NCBI RefSeq assembly: GCF_019974155.1
Contig: NZ_AP025158.1
Span: 1-64,000, forward strand
Source of the DNA: Thermus thermophilus
Lineage (GTDB): Bacteria; Deinococcota; Deinococci; Deinococcales; Thermaceae
DNA length: 64,000 nt
Direction of reading: 5' to 3'
Part shown: in pieces, positions 23,722 to 34,418 of the stretch
How the letters are laid out: each line of letters starts with the position of its first letter
Numbering within the stretch: position 1 is the first letter of the stretch
Made by a program: the position numbers and the translations under genes
Notes under the pieces: generated by a model
What the model saw: the letters and a program-made list of their open reading frames with translations, nothing else
What the model was told of the DNA's origin: nothing
Database searches by the model: none

Positions 23722-24895
23722 CTGAGCTCTCATCACTTTGAGGGCTGGGGCTTGACAAGGGAAGAGAAGAGGGGGGTAAGTAAGGTGTGCCGCCCACCAC
23801 CCCCCTTTCCCAAGTTATCACCCTCTGGGTCCATAAGGTCTTCGCCTCCCTCAGGAAAACCATCCGCTCCAACCTCGCCCTCTTCCTGTCCACCCTCCTC
23901 ACTACCCCCCTGGACCCCACCCTCTCCGACCTCGCCCGCAGAACCCCCCTCCCCACCCTGGCCCAAAGCCGCCTCAATCGCCTCTGGCGCTTCCTCCATC
24001 ACCCCACCCTGCAAGACCCCTGGGCCCTCACCGAAGCCCTCCTCCCCCTCCTCGTCCCTCGTTTCCCCAAAGACCGCCCCCTCCCCCTCATCGTGGACTG
24101 GACCTTCACAGAGGACGGTAGGCACCAAGCCCTGGTGGCCGCCCTTCCCCTCAAGGGAAGGGCCCTGGTGGTGGCCTTCGCTCTTCACCCCCTCTCCCCT
24201 TTCCCCAGTCAAAACCGGGTGGAGGAGGAGTTCCTCCACCGCCTGGGCCGCGCCGTCCAGGACCTGGGATATACCCCCCTCTTCCTCCTGGACCGCGGCT
24301 TTGACCGGGTCTCCCTGATGCGAAAGCTCCAGGGGTGGGGCATGGGCTTCCTCATCCGCCTGCGGCAGAACCGGGAGGTGGAACCCCAAGGGGGGAAGCG
24401 CCTTCCCCTGAAGGAGGGCTACCAGCGTGTGGTCCACCCCCTGCGGGAGGAGGTCCGCCTTTTCGGACACGGTGGGGAGGGGGTAGAAGTCACCCTCCTG
24501 GTGTACCCAGGGGGTCGGGATCCCTGGTATCTGGCCTATTCGGGCCCTTTTGGGGGGGAGCCGCCCTATGGGTGGCGGATGTGGATTGAAGAGGGGTTTA
24601 GGGACCTGAAGGGGCAGGGGTTTGGGCTGGACCGCCATCGGCTGCGGACGGGGGCGAGCCTCAGGGGGTGGTTATGGCTTCTGGCCTTGGGGATGGCGCT
24701 CTTGGTCCTTCTGGGGGCGCGCTTGCAGGGCAGGGAATGGCTTCCCCGGCTTCTGGCCCATCCCGAGCGGCAAAGCCTCTTCCGTCTGGGCCGGATCGCC
24801 CTGGCCCAGGGGCCCCCGCCTTGGAGGGAAGCAGTGGTGGAGGAGCTGGTCAGGTTGCTTCAGGAACTGGGGGGAGGAAAGTGATGAGAGCTCAG
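23722..24895 (+). mobile_element. IS4-family insertion sequence, copy 1
   Basis: The element is 1174 bp, bounded by perfect inverted repeats CTGAGCTCTCATCACTTT (23722) and its complement ending at 24895. Flanking direct repeats of CTCCCCCTTG (10 bp) show a clean insertion. It encodes one intact transposase. An identical copy lies in opposite orientation at 62194-63367. The insertion point is the 10-bp spacer between two divergent -35 boxes. Confidence 0.93.
23787..24884 (+). CDS. IS4-family DDE transposase, copy 1
   Basis: The 365-aa transposase starts at GTG 23787. Catalytic Asp residues are in LIVDWTF and FLLDRGFDR. The signature Y(2)R(3)E(6)K is exact in [15 protein letters not shown]. 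The N-terminal part is helical and lysine/arginine-rich for end binding. It is identical in sequence to the protein encoded at 62205-63302, so one copy arose recently from the other or both from a common donor. TTGACA at 23752-23757 may be its -35. Confidence 0.93.
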   Translation: MPPTTPLSQVITLWVHKVFASLRKTIRSNLALFLSTLLTTPLDPTLSDLARRTPLPTLAQSRLNRLWRFLHHPTLQDPWALTEALLPLLVPRFPKDRPLPLIVDWTFTEDGRHQALVAALPLKGRALVVAFALHPLSPFPSQNRVEEEFLHRLGRAVQDLGYTPLFLLDRGFDRVSLMRKLQGWGMGFLIRLRQNREVEPQGGKRLPLKEGYQRVVHPLREEVRLFGHGGEGVEVTLLVYPGGRDPWYLAYSGPFGGEPPYGWRMWIEEGFRDLKGQGFGLDRHRLRTGASLRGWLWLLALGMALLVLLGARLQGREWLPRLLAHPERQSLFRLGRIALAQGPPPWREAVVEELVRLLQELGGGK

Positions 24896-24905
24896 CTCCC
24901 CCTTG
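24896..24905. repeat. Target-site duplication, right copy (IS4-family copy 1)
   Basis: CTCCCCCTTG follows the right inverted repeat. Its last three bases are the TTG of the malE -35 box. Confidence 0.92.
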
Positions 24906-24932
24906 ACGCTCCCTCCAAAGCCCCTTTATAAT
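24903..24932 (+). promoter_or_regulatory. Promoter of the trehalose/maltose transporter operon
   Basis: TTGACG (24903-24908) and consensus TATAAT (24927-24932) are 18 bp apart. Half of the -35 is restored by the IS target duplication. Confidence 0.85.
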
Positions 24933-24937
24933 CGCCG

Positions 24938-24951
24938 TGGAATGGCTTCCA
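24938..24951 (+). promoter_or_regulatory. Putative operator upstream of malE
   Basis: TGGAATGGCTTCCA is a perfect inverted repeat (5-bp arms TGGAA/TTCCA, 4-bp centre) at the expected transcript start, ahead of the AAAGGAGGTG ribosome site (24951-24960). Its shape suggests a LacI-type sugar repressor site. The right half GCTTCCA recurs upstream of eno. Confidence 0.4.
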
Positions 24952-24964
24952 AAGGAGGTGTGGT

Positions 24965-26254
24965 ATGCAAAGGCGGGCCTTTTTGAAGAAGCTTGGCGTG
25001 GGCGTGGCGGCAAGCCTTGTTCTGGGCCCCGCCTTGGTGCGGGCGCAGTCCGGCCCCGTGATCCGCGTGGCCGGGGACTCCACCGCTGTGGGCGAGGGCG
25101 GCCGCTGGATGAAGGAGATGGTGGAGGCTTGGGGGAAGAAGACGGGCACCCGGGTGGAGTACATTGACTCCCCCGCCGACACCAACGACCGCCTCGCCCT
25201 CTACCAGCAGTACTGGGCCGCCAGGAGCCCCGATGTGGACGTCTACATGATTGACGTCATCTGGCCGGGCATCGTGGCGCCCCACGCCCTGGACCTGAAG
25301 CCCTACCTCACGGAGGCGGAGCTCAGGGAGTTCTTCCCCCGTATCGTCCAGAACAACATCATCCGGGGCAAGCTCACCTCCCTGCCCTTCTTCACCGACG
25401 CCGGCCTCCTTTACTACCGCAAGGACCTCCTGGAGAAGTACGGCTATACAAGCCCGCCCCGGACCTGGAACGAGCTGGAGCAGATGGCCGAGCGGGTCAT
25501 GCAAGGGGAGAGGCGGGCGGGCAACCGCGACTTCTGGGGGTTCGTTTTCCAAGGTAAGCCCTACGAGGGCCTCACTTGCGACGCCCTGGAGTGGATCTAT
25601 TCCCACGGGGGCGGGCGCATCGTGGAGCCCGACGGCACCATCAGCGTCAACAACGGCCGGGCGGCCCTGGCCCTGAACCGGGCCCGCGGCTGGGTGGGGA
25701 GGATCGCCCCCCAGGGCGTGACCAGCTACGCCGAAGAGGAGGCGAGGAACGTCTGGCAGCAGGGCAACAGCCTCTTCATGCGCAACTGGCCCTACGCCTA
25801 CGCCTTGGGCCAGGCGGAGGGGAGCCCCATCCGGGGCAAGTTCGGGGTCACGGTCCTGCCCAAGGCCTCGGCAGACGCCCCCAACGCCGCTACCCTGGGC
25901 GGCTGGCAGCTCATGGTCTCCGCCTACAGCCGCTACCCCAGGGAGGCCGTGGACCTGGTCAAGTACCTGGCCTCCTACGAGGTCCAAAAGGACAACGCCG
26001 TCCGCCTCTCCCGCCTGCCCACCCGGCCCGCCCTTTACACCGACCGGGACGTCTTGGCGAAGAACCCCTGGTTTAGGGACCTCCTCCCCGTCTTCCAGAA
26101 CGCCGTCTCCCGCCCCTCCGACGTGGCCGGGGCCCGGTACAACCAGGTGTCCGAGGCCATCTGGACCGAGGTGCATAGCGTCCTCACGGGCAGGAAGAAG
26201 GGCGAGCAGGCCGTGCGGGACCTCGAGGCCCGCATCCGCCGCATCCTGCGCTAG
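24965..26254 (+). CDS. malE: Trehalose/maltose ABC transporter, substrate-binding protein
   Basis: The 429-aa family-1 solute-binding protein begins with [22 protein letters not shown], a twin-arginine-like (RRAFLKK) signal peptide ending near VRAQ. The mature part includes [43 protein letters not shown] and [19 protein letters not shown], typical of disaccharide-binding proteins. T. thermophilus carries such a trehalose/maltose/sucrose/palatinose system in this chromosomal setting, which supports the substrate call. A good AAAGGAGG precedes the ATG. malF and malG follow; no ATPase gene is nearby. Confidence 0.88.
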   Translation: MQRRAFLKKLGVGVAASLVLGPALVRAQSGPVIRVAGDSTAVGEGGRWMKEMVEAWGKKTGTRVEYIDSPADTNDRLALYQQYWAARSPDVDVYMIDVIWPGIVAPHALDLKPYLTEAELREFFPRIVQNNIIRGKLTSLPFFTDAGLLYYRKDLLEKYGYTSPPRTWNELEQMAERVMQGERRAGNRDFWGFVFQGKPYEGLTCDALEWIYSHGGGRIVEPDGTISVNNGRAALALNRARGWVGRIAPQGVTSYAEEEARNVWQQGNSLFMRNWPYAYALGQAEGSPIRGKFGVTVLPKASADAPNAATLGGWQLMVSAYSRYPREAVDLVKYLASYEVQKDNAVRLSRLPTRPALYTDRDVLAKNPWFRDLLPVFQNAVSRPSDVAGARYNQVSEAIWTEVHSVLTGRKKGEQAVRDLEARIRRILR

Positions 26255-26265
26255 CCCCTTGCCTT

Positions 26266-26291
26266 CCCGGGGAGGCCCAGGCCTCCCCGGG
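26266..26291 (+). promoter_or_regulatory. Stable intercistronic hairpin between malE and malF
   Basis: An 11-bp perfect stem CCCGGGGAGGC (26266-26276) / GCCTCCCCGGG (26281-26291) with a CCAG loop lies in the 51-nt gap. No U-tract follows, so it is more likely an mRNA-stabilising or partial-termination element than a full terminator. This would let malE be made in excess over the permeases. Confidence 0.6.
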
Positions 26292-26305
26292 TTCATCCCA
26301 AGGCC

Positions 26306-27181
26306 ATGCTCACCCTAAGACAGGTCCGTTTGGCCTGGATCCTGGTCCTGCCCACGCTCTTGGTGGTGGTCCTGGTGGCGGGCTACCCCCTGGCCCAGGT
26401 CTTCTACTGGTCCTTCTTCAAGGCCGACATCGCCTTCGTGGAGCCCCCGGAGTTCGTGGGCTTGGAGAACTACGCTTACCTCTTCCAGGACCCGGACTTC
26501 CGCCAGGCCCTTTGGAACACCCTCAAGTTCACCGTGGTCTCCGTGAGCCTGGAGACGGTTTTGGGGCTGGCCATCGCCCTCATCATTCACTCCAACTTTC
26601 GTGGCCGGGGCCTGGTGCGCGCCGCCATCCTCATCCCCTGGGCCATCCCCACGGTGGTCTCGGCCAAGATGTGGCAGTGGATGCTGAACGACGTCTACGG
26701 CGTCATCAACGTCCTCGGGGTCAAGCTCGGCCTCCTTTCCCAGAAGGTGGCCTTCCTGGCCCGGCCCGAGCTCCTTTTGCCCTCCATCATCGCCGTGGAC
26801 GTCTGGAAGACCACCCCCTTCATGGCCCTTCTCCTCCTCGCGGGCCTGCAGATGATCCCGGAGGAGCTTTACGAGGCGGCGAGCATGGACGGGGCCTCGA
26901 GGTGGCAGCAGTTCTGGAACATCACCCTGCCCCTCCTCACCCCCGCCTTGGTGGTGGCCCTCATCTTCCGGACCCTGGACGCCCTCCGGGTCTTTGACGT
27001 GATCTTCGTCATGAGCGGCGTGAACCCCGCCACCCGCACCCTGGCCGTCTACAACCGCCAGACCCTGGTGGACTTCCAGGACTTGGGTTACGGCTCGGCC
27101 ATCAGCGTGGCCATCCTCGTGATCATCTTCGTCTTCGTTCTCCTCTACATGCGCACCGTTGGGAAGGAGGCGTTGAAGTGA
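26306..27181 (+). CDS. malF: Trehalose/maltose ABC transporter, permease subunit MalF type
   Basis: The 291-aa inner-membrane permease has six predicted helices. The first is LAWILVLPTLLVVVLVAGYPLAQVFYW. The EAA coupling loop reads EELYEAASMDGASRWQQFWNITLPLLTP, matching the EAAxxDGA...G..L.LP rule for binding an ATPase. The gene follows malE after the hairpin and shares a 4-nt overlap (GTGA) with malG. The ATPase is presumably a shared MalK-type protein encoded elsewhere. Confidence 0.9.
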   Translation: MLTLRQVRLAWILVLPTLLVVVLVAGYPLAQVFYWSFFKADIAFVEPPEFVGLENYAYLFQDPDFRQALWNTLKFTVVSVSLETVLGLAIALIIHSNFRGRGLVRAAILIPWAIPTVVSAKMWQWMLNDVYGVINVLGVKLGLLSQKVAFLARPELLLPSIIAVDVWKTTPFMALLLLAGLQMIPEELYEAASMDGASRWQQFWNITLPLLTPALVVALIFRTLDALRVFDVIFVMSGVNPATRTLAVYNRQTLVDFQDLGYGSAISVAILVIIFVFVLLYMRTVGKEALK

Positions 27182-28020
27182 GGCGTGCAAGCCGCCTTCT
27201 GAGAAGGCTCTTCTTCTATCTCCTCGTGGCCTTCGTGGTCGTCTACAGCGTTTTTCCCTTCTACTGGGCGGTGATCTCCAGCTTCAAGCCCTCGGACGCC
27301 CTCTTCTCCCCCGACCCCAGCTTCCTCCCCGTGCCCTTCACCCTGGAGCACTACAAGAACGTTTTCCTTCAGGCCAACTTCGGCCGCAACCTCCTCAACT
27401 CCCTCATCGTGGCCGGGGGGGCCACCCTCCTCTCCTTGGTCCTCGGCGTCCTCGCCGCCTACGCCTTGGGGAGGCTTCCCTTCCCGCCCAAAAACGCCGT
27501 GATGTACATCGTCCTCTCCATGACCATGTTCCCCCAGATCGCGGTCCTGGGCGGCCTCTTCCTCCTCCTGCGCCAGACGGGGCTTTTCAACACTCACCTC
27601 GGCCTCGTCCTCACCTACCTCCTCTTCACCCTCCCTTTCACGGTTTGGGTGCTGGTGGGCTACTTCCGCGGGCTTCCTAGGGAGCTGGAGGAGGCGGCCT
27701 ACGTGGACGGGGCGACGCCCCTCCAGACCCTCCTCAAGGTGATGCTCCCCCTCACGGGGCCCGGCCTCGTCACCACGGGCCTCCTCGCCTTCATCGCCGC
27801 CTGGAACGAGTACCTCTTCGCCCTCACCTTCACCGTGGGGGACTCGGTGAAGACCGTGCCCCCCGCCATCGCCAGCTTCGGCGGGGCCACGCCCTTTGAG
27901 ATCCCTTGGGGCTCCATCATGGCGGCGAGCGTGGTGGTCACGGTGCCCCTGGTGGTCCTCGTCTTCGTCTTCCAGCAAAGGATCGTCGCCGGCCTCACCG
28001 CGGGGGCGGTGAAGGGCTAG
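27178..28020 (+). CDS. malG: Trehalose/maltose ABC transporter, permease subunit MalG type
   Basis: The 280-aa permease starts at GTG 27178, overlapping malF by 4 nt. It has six hydrophobic helices, and the EAA loop is RELEEAAYVDGATPLQTLLKVMLPLTGP. LAFIAAWNEYLFALTF is typical of MalG/carbohydrate permease subunit 2. It is the last gene of the operon and converges on pgm with 6 nt between the stops and no evident terminator. Confidence 0.9.
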   Translation: MRRASRLLRRLFFYLLVAFVVVYSVFPFYWAVISSFKPSDALFSPDPSFLPVPFTLEHYKNVFLQANFGRNLLNSLIVAGGATLLSLVLGVLAAYALGRLPFPPKNAVMYIVLSMTMFPQIAVLGGLFLLLRQTGLFNTHLGLVLTYLLFTLPFTVWVLVGYFRGLPRELEEAAYVDGATPLQTLLKVMLPLTGPGLVTTGLLAFIAAWNEYLFALTFTVGDSVKTVPPAIASFGGATPFEIPWGSIMAASVVVTVPLVVLVFVFQQRIVAGLTAGAVKG

Positions 28021-28026
28021 GGGCTC

Positions 28027-29601
<1,575 letters not shown>

Positions 29602-29613
29602 GGAGCCATTGTA

Positions 29614-29637
29614 AGGGGGCGGGGAAGCCCCCGCCCC
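29614..29637 (-). terminator. GC-rich hairpin between the parvulin gene and pgm
   Basis: GGGGGCGGGG (29615-29624) can pair with CCCCGCCCC-type sequence ending at 29637 (loop AAG-rich). It sits in the 55-nt gap after the minus-strand PPIase gene and before the pgm -10. There is no clear U-tract, so termination efficiency is uncertain. Confidence 0.5.
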
Positions 29638-29656
29638 TCCTGCCCGGGCTTCGGGG

Positions 29657-31465
29657 TTAGGGGTTATTGGCCGGGGCCTCTTCGGGCTGGGGTTGCTCCT
29701 GGGAGGGGGTTTTGGGGGTGAGGGCCTGCAACACCTCGGCCAGCCGGTTCTCTATCCTCGCCTCCTTGCGCAGGGCCTGGATCAGGGCTTGGGCCTTTTC
29801 GCTCCGCTTCCGGTTGACCACCCCCTGCCGGGCCTCCTCGGCCACCTGGGCGAAGCCCTTCAGCTCTTCCGCCTTGCGGTCGGAGATGAGGAGGACGGTG
29901 TAGGTGCCGTCTTCCATCTTGATCACCTCGCTCACCTCCCCTAAGGGGCCTTTGGGGAAGGTCCCGGTGATCTTGAAGACCAGGCGGTCCAGGACGGCGG
30001 GGAGCTGGTTGGGGTTCACGGTGCCGTAGTCGGTGACCGTGCCTTCTTGGGCCTTGGCCAGGGCCTCGAGGTCCCCGCCCTTGAGGGCCGCGGCCCGGAA
30101 GGCCTTGGCCTGGGCCTCCTCCTTGAAGTTCACCCCGATCACCTTGGCGCTTGCGGGCACGGTGAAGAGGGCGGGGTTCTCGCTGTAGAAGGCCCGGGCC
30201 TCCTCCTCGCTCGCCGTCACGTCCCGGGTCTCGTAGCGGAGGTAGGCCTCGGCGATCCCCGCCTTGGAGCCGATGAAGGGCTTGCCGCTTTTTCGGGCCG
30301 CCTCCACCAGGAGCTCCCGGTCAATGAGGTTCTCCAGGGTCTGGGGAAGGAAGAACTGGACGGCGAGCTCCCCCAGGCCCTGCTGGACCAGGGCCACCGT
30401 CTGCTGGTTGGAGAAGACGGGCTGAAGCACCTCGCTGAGGAGGATCTCCTTCTCGTTGACCTTGGCCACGGGCGGGTTCTGGTAGGCGTAGGGGATGTCC
30501 TCGGCGAAGCGGACTTGGGCCTTCTTGCGGAGCTCTTCCAGGTAGGCCTCGAGGGCGCCGTCCCCCTTGGCCCTCTCTGCGTCCTGGGCCACCCGGTCCT
30601 TGACCTCCTCAAAGGCGGGGAGGGTGGAGGGGAGGTATTCCTCCACCTTCACGACGTAGTACCGGCCCCCCGCGGCGATGGGCCCCACCACGCCCGGCCC
30701 CTTCAGGGCGAAGACCGCTTCCCCCACCTCCGTGGGGAAGACCACCTGGGTCACGGGCTTGGGCTCCGCCTCCCCGGGGCCCGCCCCCAAAGCGCCCCCC
30801 TGCTCCGCCCCCACCTTGGAGTGCTGGCGGGCCAGGGCGGCGAAGTCCTCCCCGGCCTTGGCCTTGGCGGCGAGCTCCTCGGCGAGGGCCTTGTCGTCCA
30901 CCACGATCTGGCGGGCCTTCACCCGGGGCTCGGTCCTGTAGTTTTCCTTGAAGACCTCGTAGTAGAACCGCACCTCCTCCTCGGTGGGCTTGGCGCCCGA
31001 GCGGATCTGCTCCAGGCGCTTCTGGATCTGGAGCTGGGTCTTGACCTCGGCCCTAAGCTGGGCGTCCGTGTAGCCCACCTGGTTGAGGAACTGCTCGTAG
31101 GCCGCCTTGTCCTTCAGGCCGAACTGCTCCCGGATGCGGTTCACCTCCTGGCGCACCTCGGCGCTGGAGACCCGCATCCGGGCGGCGTCCTGCTTTAGGG
31201 CCTCGGTGAGGATGACCTGCTCCAGGAAGTGGGTGTCCACCAAGGTCTTGAGCAAGCCCTCGGGGCTTGCGGCGTAAAGGGGATCGTTTCCCTGAAGCCT
31301 GAGGAGGTCCAGCTCGTAGAGGGCCTTTCCGTTCACCCAAAGGACCGGCTTGCCCCGGGCCTGCTGTCCCGCCTGCGGGGTGAAGAGGAGGATGGCGCCC
31401 AGGGCGAAGGCCAGGGCCAGAAGGCCGAAGAGGATGGTGATGGCGCGTTTGCTGAGACCGAACAC
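29657..31465 (-). CDS. Membrane-anchored parvulin-type peptidyl-prolyl isomerase (PpiD/SurA-like)
   Basis: The protein is 602 aa. An N-terminal helix [22 protein letters not shown] anchors it, and a SurA-N-like helical chaperone section follows ([20 protein letters not shown]...). The first PpiC/parvulin domain lies around residues 180-275 ([35 protein letters not shown]...[12 protein letters not shown]). A second repeat of the same layout follows from about 330 ([14 protein letters not shown]...). The C-terminus is P/E/Q-rich. It probably assists folding of exported proteins. GTG start at 31465 after AAGGAGG. Confidence 0.88.
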   Translation of the reverse strand: MFGLSKRAITILFGLLALAFALGAILLFTPQAGQQARGKPVLWVNGKALYELDLLRLQGNDPLYAASPEGLLKTLVDTHFLEQVILTEALKQDAARMRVSSAEVRQEVNRIREQFGLKDKAAYEQFLNQVGYTDAQLRAEVKTQLQIQKRLEQIRSGAKPTEEEVRFYYEVFKENYRTEPRVKARQIVVDDKALAEELAAKAKAGEDFAALARQHSKVGAEQGGALGAGPGEAEPKPVTQVVFPTEVGEAVFALKGPGVVGPIAAGGRYYVVKVEEYLPSTLPAFEEVKDRVAQDAERAKGDGALEAYLEELRKKAQVRFAEDIPYAYQNPPVAKVNEKEILLSEVLQPVFSNQQTVALVQQGLGELAVQFFLPQTLENLIDRELLVEAARKSGKPFIGSKAGIAEAYLRYETRDVTASEEEARAFYSENPALFTVPASAKVIGVNFKEEAQAKAFRAAALKGGDLEALAKAQEGTVTDYGTVNPNQLPAVLDRLVFKITGTFPKGPLGEVSEVIKMEDGTYTVLLISDRKAEELKGFAQVAEEARQGVVNRKRSEKAQALIQALRKEARIENRLAEVLQALTPKTPSQEQPQPEEAPANNP

Positions 31466-31494
31466 TTGACTGCCTCCTTTGCGGGTGCTAAAGT
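31466..31494 (+). promoter_or_regulatory. Promoter of tRNA-Arg
   Basis: TTGACT (31466-31471) and TAAAGT (31489-31494) with 17-bp spacing place the start about 8 nt before the tRNA. The region also contains the ribosome site of the divergent PPIase gene. Confidence 0.75.
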
Positions 31495-31508
31495 AGCTCT
31501 TGCTGTAT

Positions 31509-31585
<77 letters not shown>

Positions 31586-31685
31586 TTTTTCTTTTCTCCC
31601 CAAAGCCTTTGGGCATCCGAGCGAGGTCCTTGCGCACGGAGGGATTGTAGCACACCTTCCGTGAGAAGCCGTAATAGCATGGGGG

Positions 31686-32822
31686 GTGTTGCCCCTCCTT
31701 CTCGCCTGGCTCCACACCACCAACGACCTCTTCTCCAACTTCCTCACCCCCCTCCTGCCCAAGCTCATGGACCGCTTCGGGGTCGGCCTAGGGACGGCGG
31801 GCCTTCTGGTTTCCGTCTACTCCCTCACGGGGAGCCTCCTTCAGCCCTTCGCCGGCCTGGTGGCCGACCGGGTGGACCGGAGGCTCCTCGCGGCCCTCGG
31901 CCCCGTGCTGGTGGCTTTGGGCATGGGTTCCATGGGCCTTTGGCCCCGGTTTGAGGCCCTGCTTTTCGTCCTGGCCCTGGCGGGCGTGGGCTCCGCCCTC
32001 TTCCACGCCTCCGGGGCGAGCCTCGTGGGGGAGTACGCCCCCAAGGAGCGGAGGGGCTTCTGGCTTTCCTTCTTCGGCTCCGCGGGGAACCTGGGGCTTT
32101 CCCTGGGGCCCATCGTGGCCCTGTACGTGGCGGGGCGGTGGGGCCTCGAGGCCCTCTTCTGGCTCACCCCCCTGGTCCTCCTCCCCGCCCTCGTCCTCCT
32201 CCGCCTGCCCCCGGTGCGCCGCGCGGGGAGGCCCGCGGGCTTCCGGGACTTCCTGCGCGTCTTCCGGGGGGATGTGGCGCGGCTTTGGGGGATGGCCACC
32301 TTGCGGAGCCTGGTCTTCCTCAGCTTCTCCACCACCCTGCCCTACTGGTACGCCACCAAGGGCCTCCCCGACGGGTACACGGCCCTTTCCCTCTCCGTCT
32401 ACAGCCTCTCCGCTACCCTGGGCATCCTCGCCGGGGGGACCTTGTCGGACCGGCTTGGGCGGAAGGCGGTCTTGGTGGGCACCCTCACCCTGGGCCTGCC
32501 CCTTTACCTGGGCCTCCTCTTCTTCCCCGCGGAAAACCCTTTGTACCTCCTCCTCCTCGCCGTCACCGGGGCCCTGATGAACGCGGGGATCCCCGTGGCC
32601 GTGGCCCTGGCCCAGGAGCTGGAACCGGGGCAGACGGCCACGGTCTCGGGCCTCCTCATGGGGTTCACCTGGGGCTTCGCCGGCCTCTTCTACGCCCCCA
32701 TCGGGCGGCTCATTGAGGCCTTTGGGGTCCTACCGGTGCTCTTGGGCCTCGGGGCGTTGCTCCTGCCCGCCTGGGCCTTGGCCCGGGGGGTGCGGGAGCC
32801 CGCCCGTACAATGGGGGTATGA
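31686..32822 (+). CDS. MFS transporter, fosmidomycin-resistance (Fsr)-like
   Basis: The 378-aa protein has about 12 hydrophobic segments. The N-terminus LLAWLHTTNDLFSNFLTPLLPKL with the internal HxxND pattern resembles Fsr-type MFS exporters. The loop 2-3 motif GLVADRVDRR and the second-half GGTLSDRLGRKAVL are the MFS A-motifs. The substrate is unknown. It starts at GTG 31686, five bases after TAGCAT, so a leaderless start is likely. The stop overlaps the ATG of the disrupted gene at 32819 by 4 nt. Confidence 0.82.
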   Translation: MLPLLLAWLHTTNDLFSNFLTPLLPKLMDRFGVGLGTAGLLVSVYSLTGSLLQPFAGLVADRVDRRLLAALGPVLVALGMGSMGLWPRFEALLFVLALAGVGSALFHASGASLVGEYAPKERRGFWLSFFGSAGNLGLSLGPIVALYVAGRWGLEALFWLTPLVLLPALVLLRLPPVRRAGRPAGFRDFLRVFRGDVARLWGMATLRSLVFLSFSTTLPYWYATKGLPDGYTALSLSVYSLSATLGILAGGTLSDRLGRKAVLVGTLTLGLPLYLGLLFFPAENPLYLLLLAVTGALMNAGIPVAVALAQELEPGQTATVSGLLMGFTWGFAGLFYAPIGRLIEAFGVLPVLLGLGALLLPAWALARGVREPARTMGV

Positions 32823-32839
32823 GGATCCTGGTCAAGTAG
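32819..32839 (+). pseudogene. 5' remnant of a gene cut by the TnpB element
   Basis: ATG 32819 overlaps the MFS stop (ATGA) and reads MRILVK before a stop made at the edge of the TnpB element (TAG, 32837). It is probably the start of the CBS-domain gene whose 3' end is at 34552-34743, which would make it an operon partner of the MFS gene. The link is inferred; only six codons remain. Confidence 0.4.
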
Positions 32840-34418
32840 AGCGCACATTAGCGCACTCCGGCCCCCCACCAGGATGAGGACCTAGACCTTCCTTCCACCC
32901 CTCCCACGATCCCCCGAAGAGGATGGGCTTGAGGCGAGAAAGGTCCCTCGGCACCTCGCGCCCGAGGAGGGGAAGGAAGGTGCCTGCCCTCAAGACCCGC
33001 CAGGGATTAACGCCAGGGGAGTTCCTTCCGTCGGTGACCTCCCTTTGGCTCCCCGAAGAGCCCTGAAGGCTTGAAAACAAAGCCAGGTGGCGCTTCGCCC
33101 TCCCGATCTCCCGGGAAAGCCTGCGCCTCAGGTAGGGGTTGCGCTCCTGGGCTTTTTTGGCCCGGAGCTCCTGCACCCTGGAGGCGTAGAAACCCTGGAC
33201 GTGACCCCTGAAGCGTTCGTCCCGGAGAAGCCTCTCGTACCCCCTGGGAAGCTTCTCTTCAAATCCCAAGGCCCTTCTCCCGATGACGTAAGCGGCAGCC
33301 ACGTCCTTGGAGAGGGAAAGCTGCGGGGCGTACTTGAGCATCCCGATGGTGGAGGTGTCCCGCGGGTTCACCTCCACCACCTGAACACCCCTCTTCCGGG
33401 CCAAGGAGTGGACCTTCCGGAGAAGGGAGGCGTAAGCGAAGCGGTGTTGCTTCCCGCGGAAAGCCCTTCCCGAGCCGTCACCCCTCCTGGACTTCCTCAG
33501 GTACTTCAGGCGTTCCGTGGCGATGGCCACGCCTTCCTCCAAGGCTATGGCCACCACCTGGTGCGCCACCTTCCAGAGGAGGAGTTCCTTGGTTCCCCTG
33601 TTCTCCGCCCGGTCCACTTCTTCCAGGGAGAGGGTGAGGTGGCGCCTCAGGTTCCCGTCGGGGGAGACGAGGGCTAAGGCCAGGTGGTAAGGGTCCGAGT
33701 TCACGTCCAGGGCGAGGACCCCGTTCTCCTTCGTGGCCACAAGAGGAACGGCTTCCTCCTCCCAGGTGAAGGTGGCGTAGACCTTCCCCTCCCGCAAGGA
33801 GAGGGCCACGTTGTAGGGGAGGGAGGCGTAGACCCTCCCCACCAGGGCGCTCAGGTTGGGGTGGCCCGTCTTCACCAGGGCGTGGGCGTAGCTCCCGTCC
33901 CCAAGGTTGATCCGGAGCCGCAAGGCCCCGTCTTCCACGAGAAGCCTCAGGTTGAGGTTGCCGCCTTTAGTCTTGTCTCCCCGGGAGTAGAGGAGGCCTT
34001 GCCTCCTTTCCCTCCACTCCCGCTTGAGCCTCTTCAGGGGTTTACCCGAGAGGTGCTTGCGCTTGAGCTGTTGGAAGAGCTTTCTCCCCCCGAAGACCAC
34101 CTTCCGGGGGTCTTCTCCTCTCTCCCTGGCGGAGTCCAGGACGGCTTGGGCCTTCAGGATCGCGTCGTCGGCGTAGCGGGTGTTGAGGCGGAAGGAGGTG
34201 CAGAGGAAACCGTCTGCCCGTTTGAGCTCCTCTCTGGTCTGACCTTCCAGGAGGCGGTTGTAGGCGTAGCGCACCCCAGCGGAGAAGCGGCGCATGAGGT
34301 CCAGGGTGGCCTTGTGGTCTTCTTCAGAGGGGAAGACGAGAAGAGCATGGACTCCGGTGAAGGCCTTCGCCCTCTCCTTTGAGGTGCGCTCCCGCGCGGC
34401 TTTAGGCTTGGCCTTCAC
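32832..34418 (-). CDS. tnpB: TnpB-like RNA-guided nuclease (IS605 OrfB family) without zinc finger
   Basis: The 528-aa protein starts at GTG 34418 after AGGAGG, with TATACT upstream (34438-34443). The RuvC-like core keeps all three acidic motifs: D in GVLALDVNSDPYHLAL, E in GVAIATERLKYLRKS and D in SLSKDVAAAYVIGRRALG. The Cys4 zinc finger that normally separates motifs II and III in TnpB is absent, replaced by VNPRDTSTIGMLKYAPQ. A tail of about 150 residues continues to the element end, where the guide (omega) RNA region of TnpB elements usually lies. No TnpA gene is present, so mobility would depend on another copy. Confidence 0.85.
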   Translation of the reverse strand: MKAKPKAARERTSKERAKAFTGVHALLVFPSEEDHKATLDLMRRFSAGVRYAYNRLLEGQTREELKRADGFLCTSFRLNTRYADDAILKAQAVLDSARERGEDPRKVVFGGRKLFQQLKRKHLSGKPLKRLKREWRERRQGLLYSRGDKTKGGNLNLRLLVEDGALRLRINLGDGSYAHALVKTGHPNLSALVGRVYASLPYNVALSLREGKVYATFTWEEEAVPLVATKENGVLALDVNSDPYHLALALVSPDGNLRRHLTLSLEEVDRAENRGTKELLLWKVAHQVVAIALEEGVAIATERLKYLRKSRRGDGSGRAFRGKQHRFAYASLLRKVHSLARKRGVQVVEVNPRDTSTIGMLKYAPQLSLSKDVAAAYVIGRRALGFEEKLPRGYERLLRDERFRGHVQGFYASRVQELRAKKAQERNPYLRRRLSREIGRAKRHLALFSSLQGSSGSQREVTDGRNSPGVNPWRVLRAGTFLPLLGREVPRDLSRLKPILFGGSWEGWKEGLGPHPGGGPECANVRST

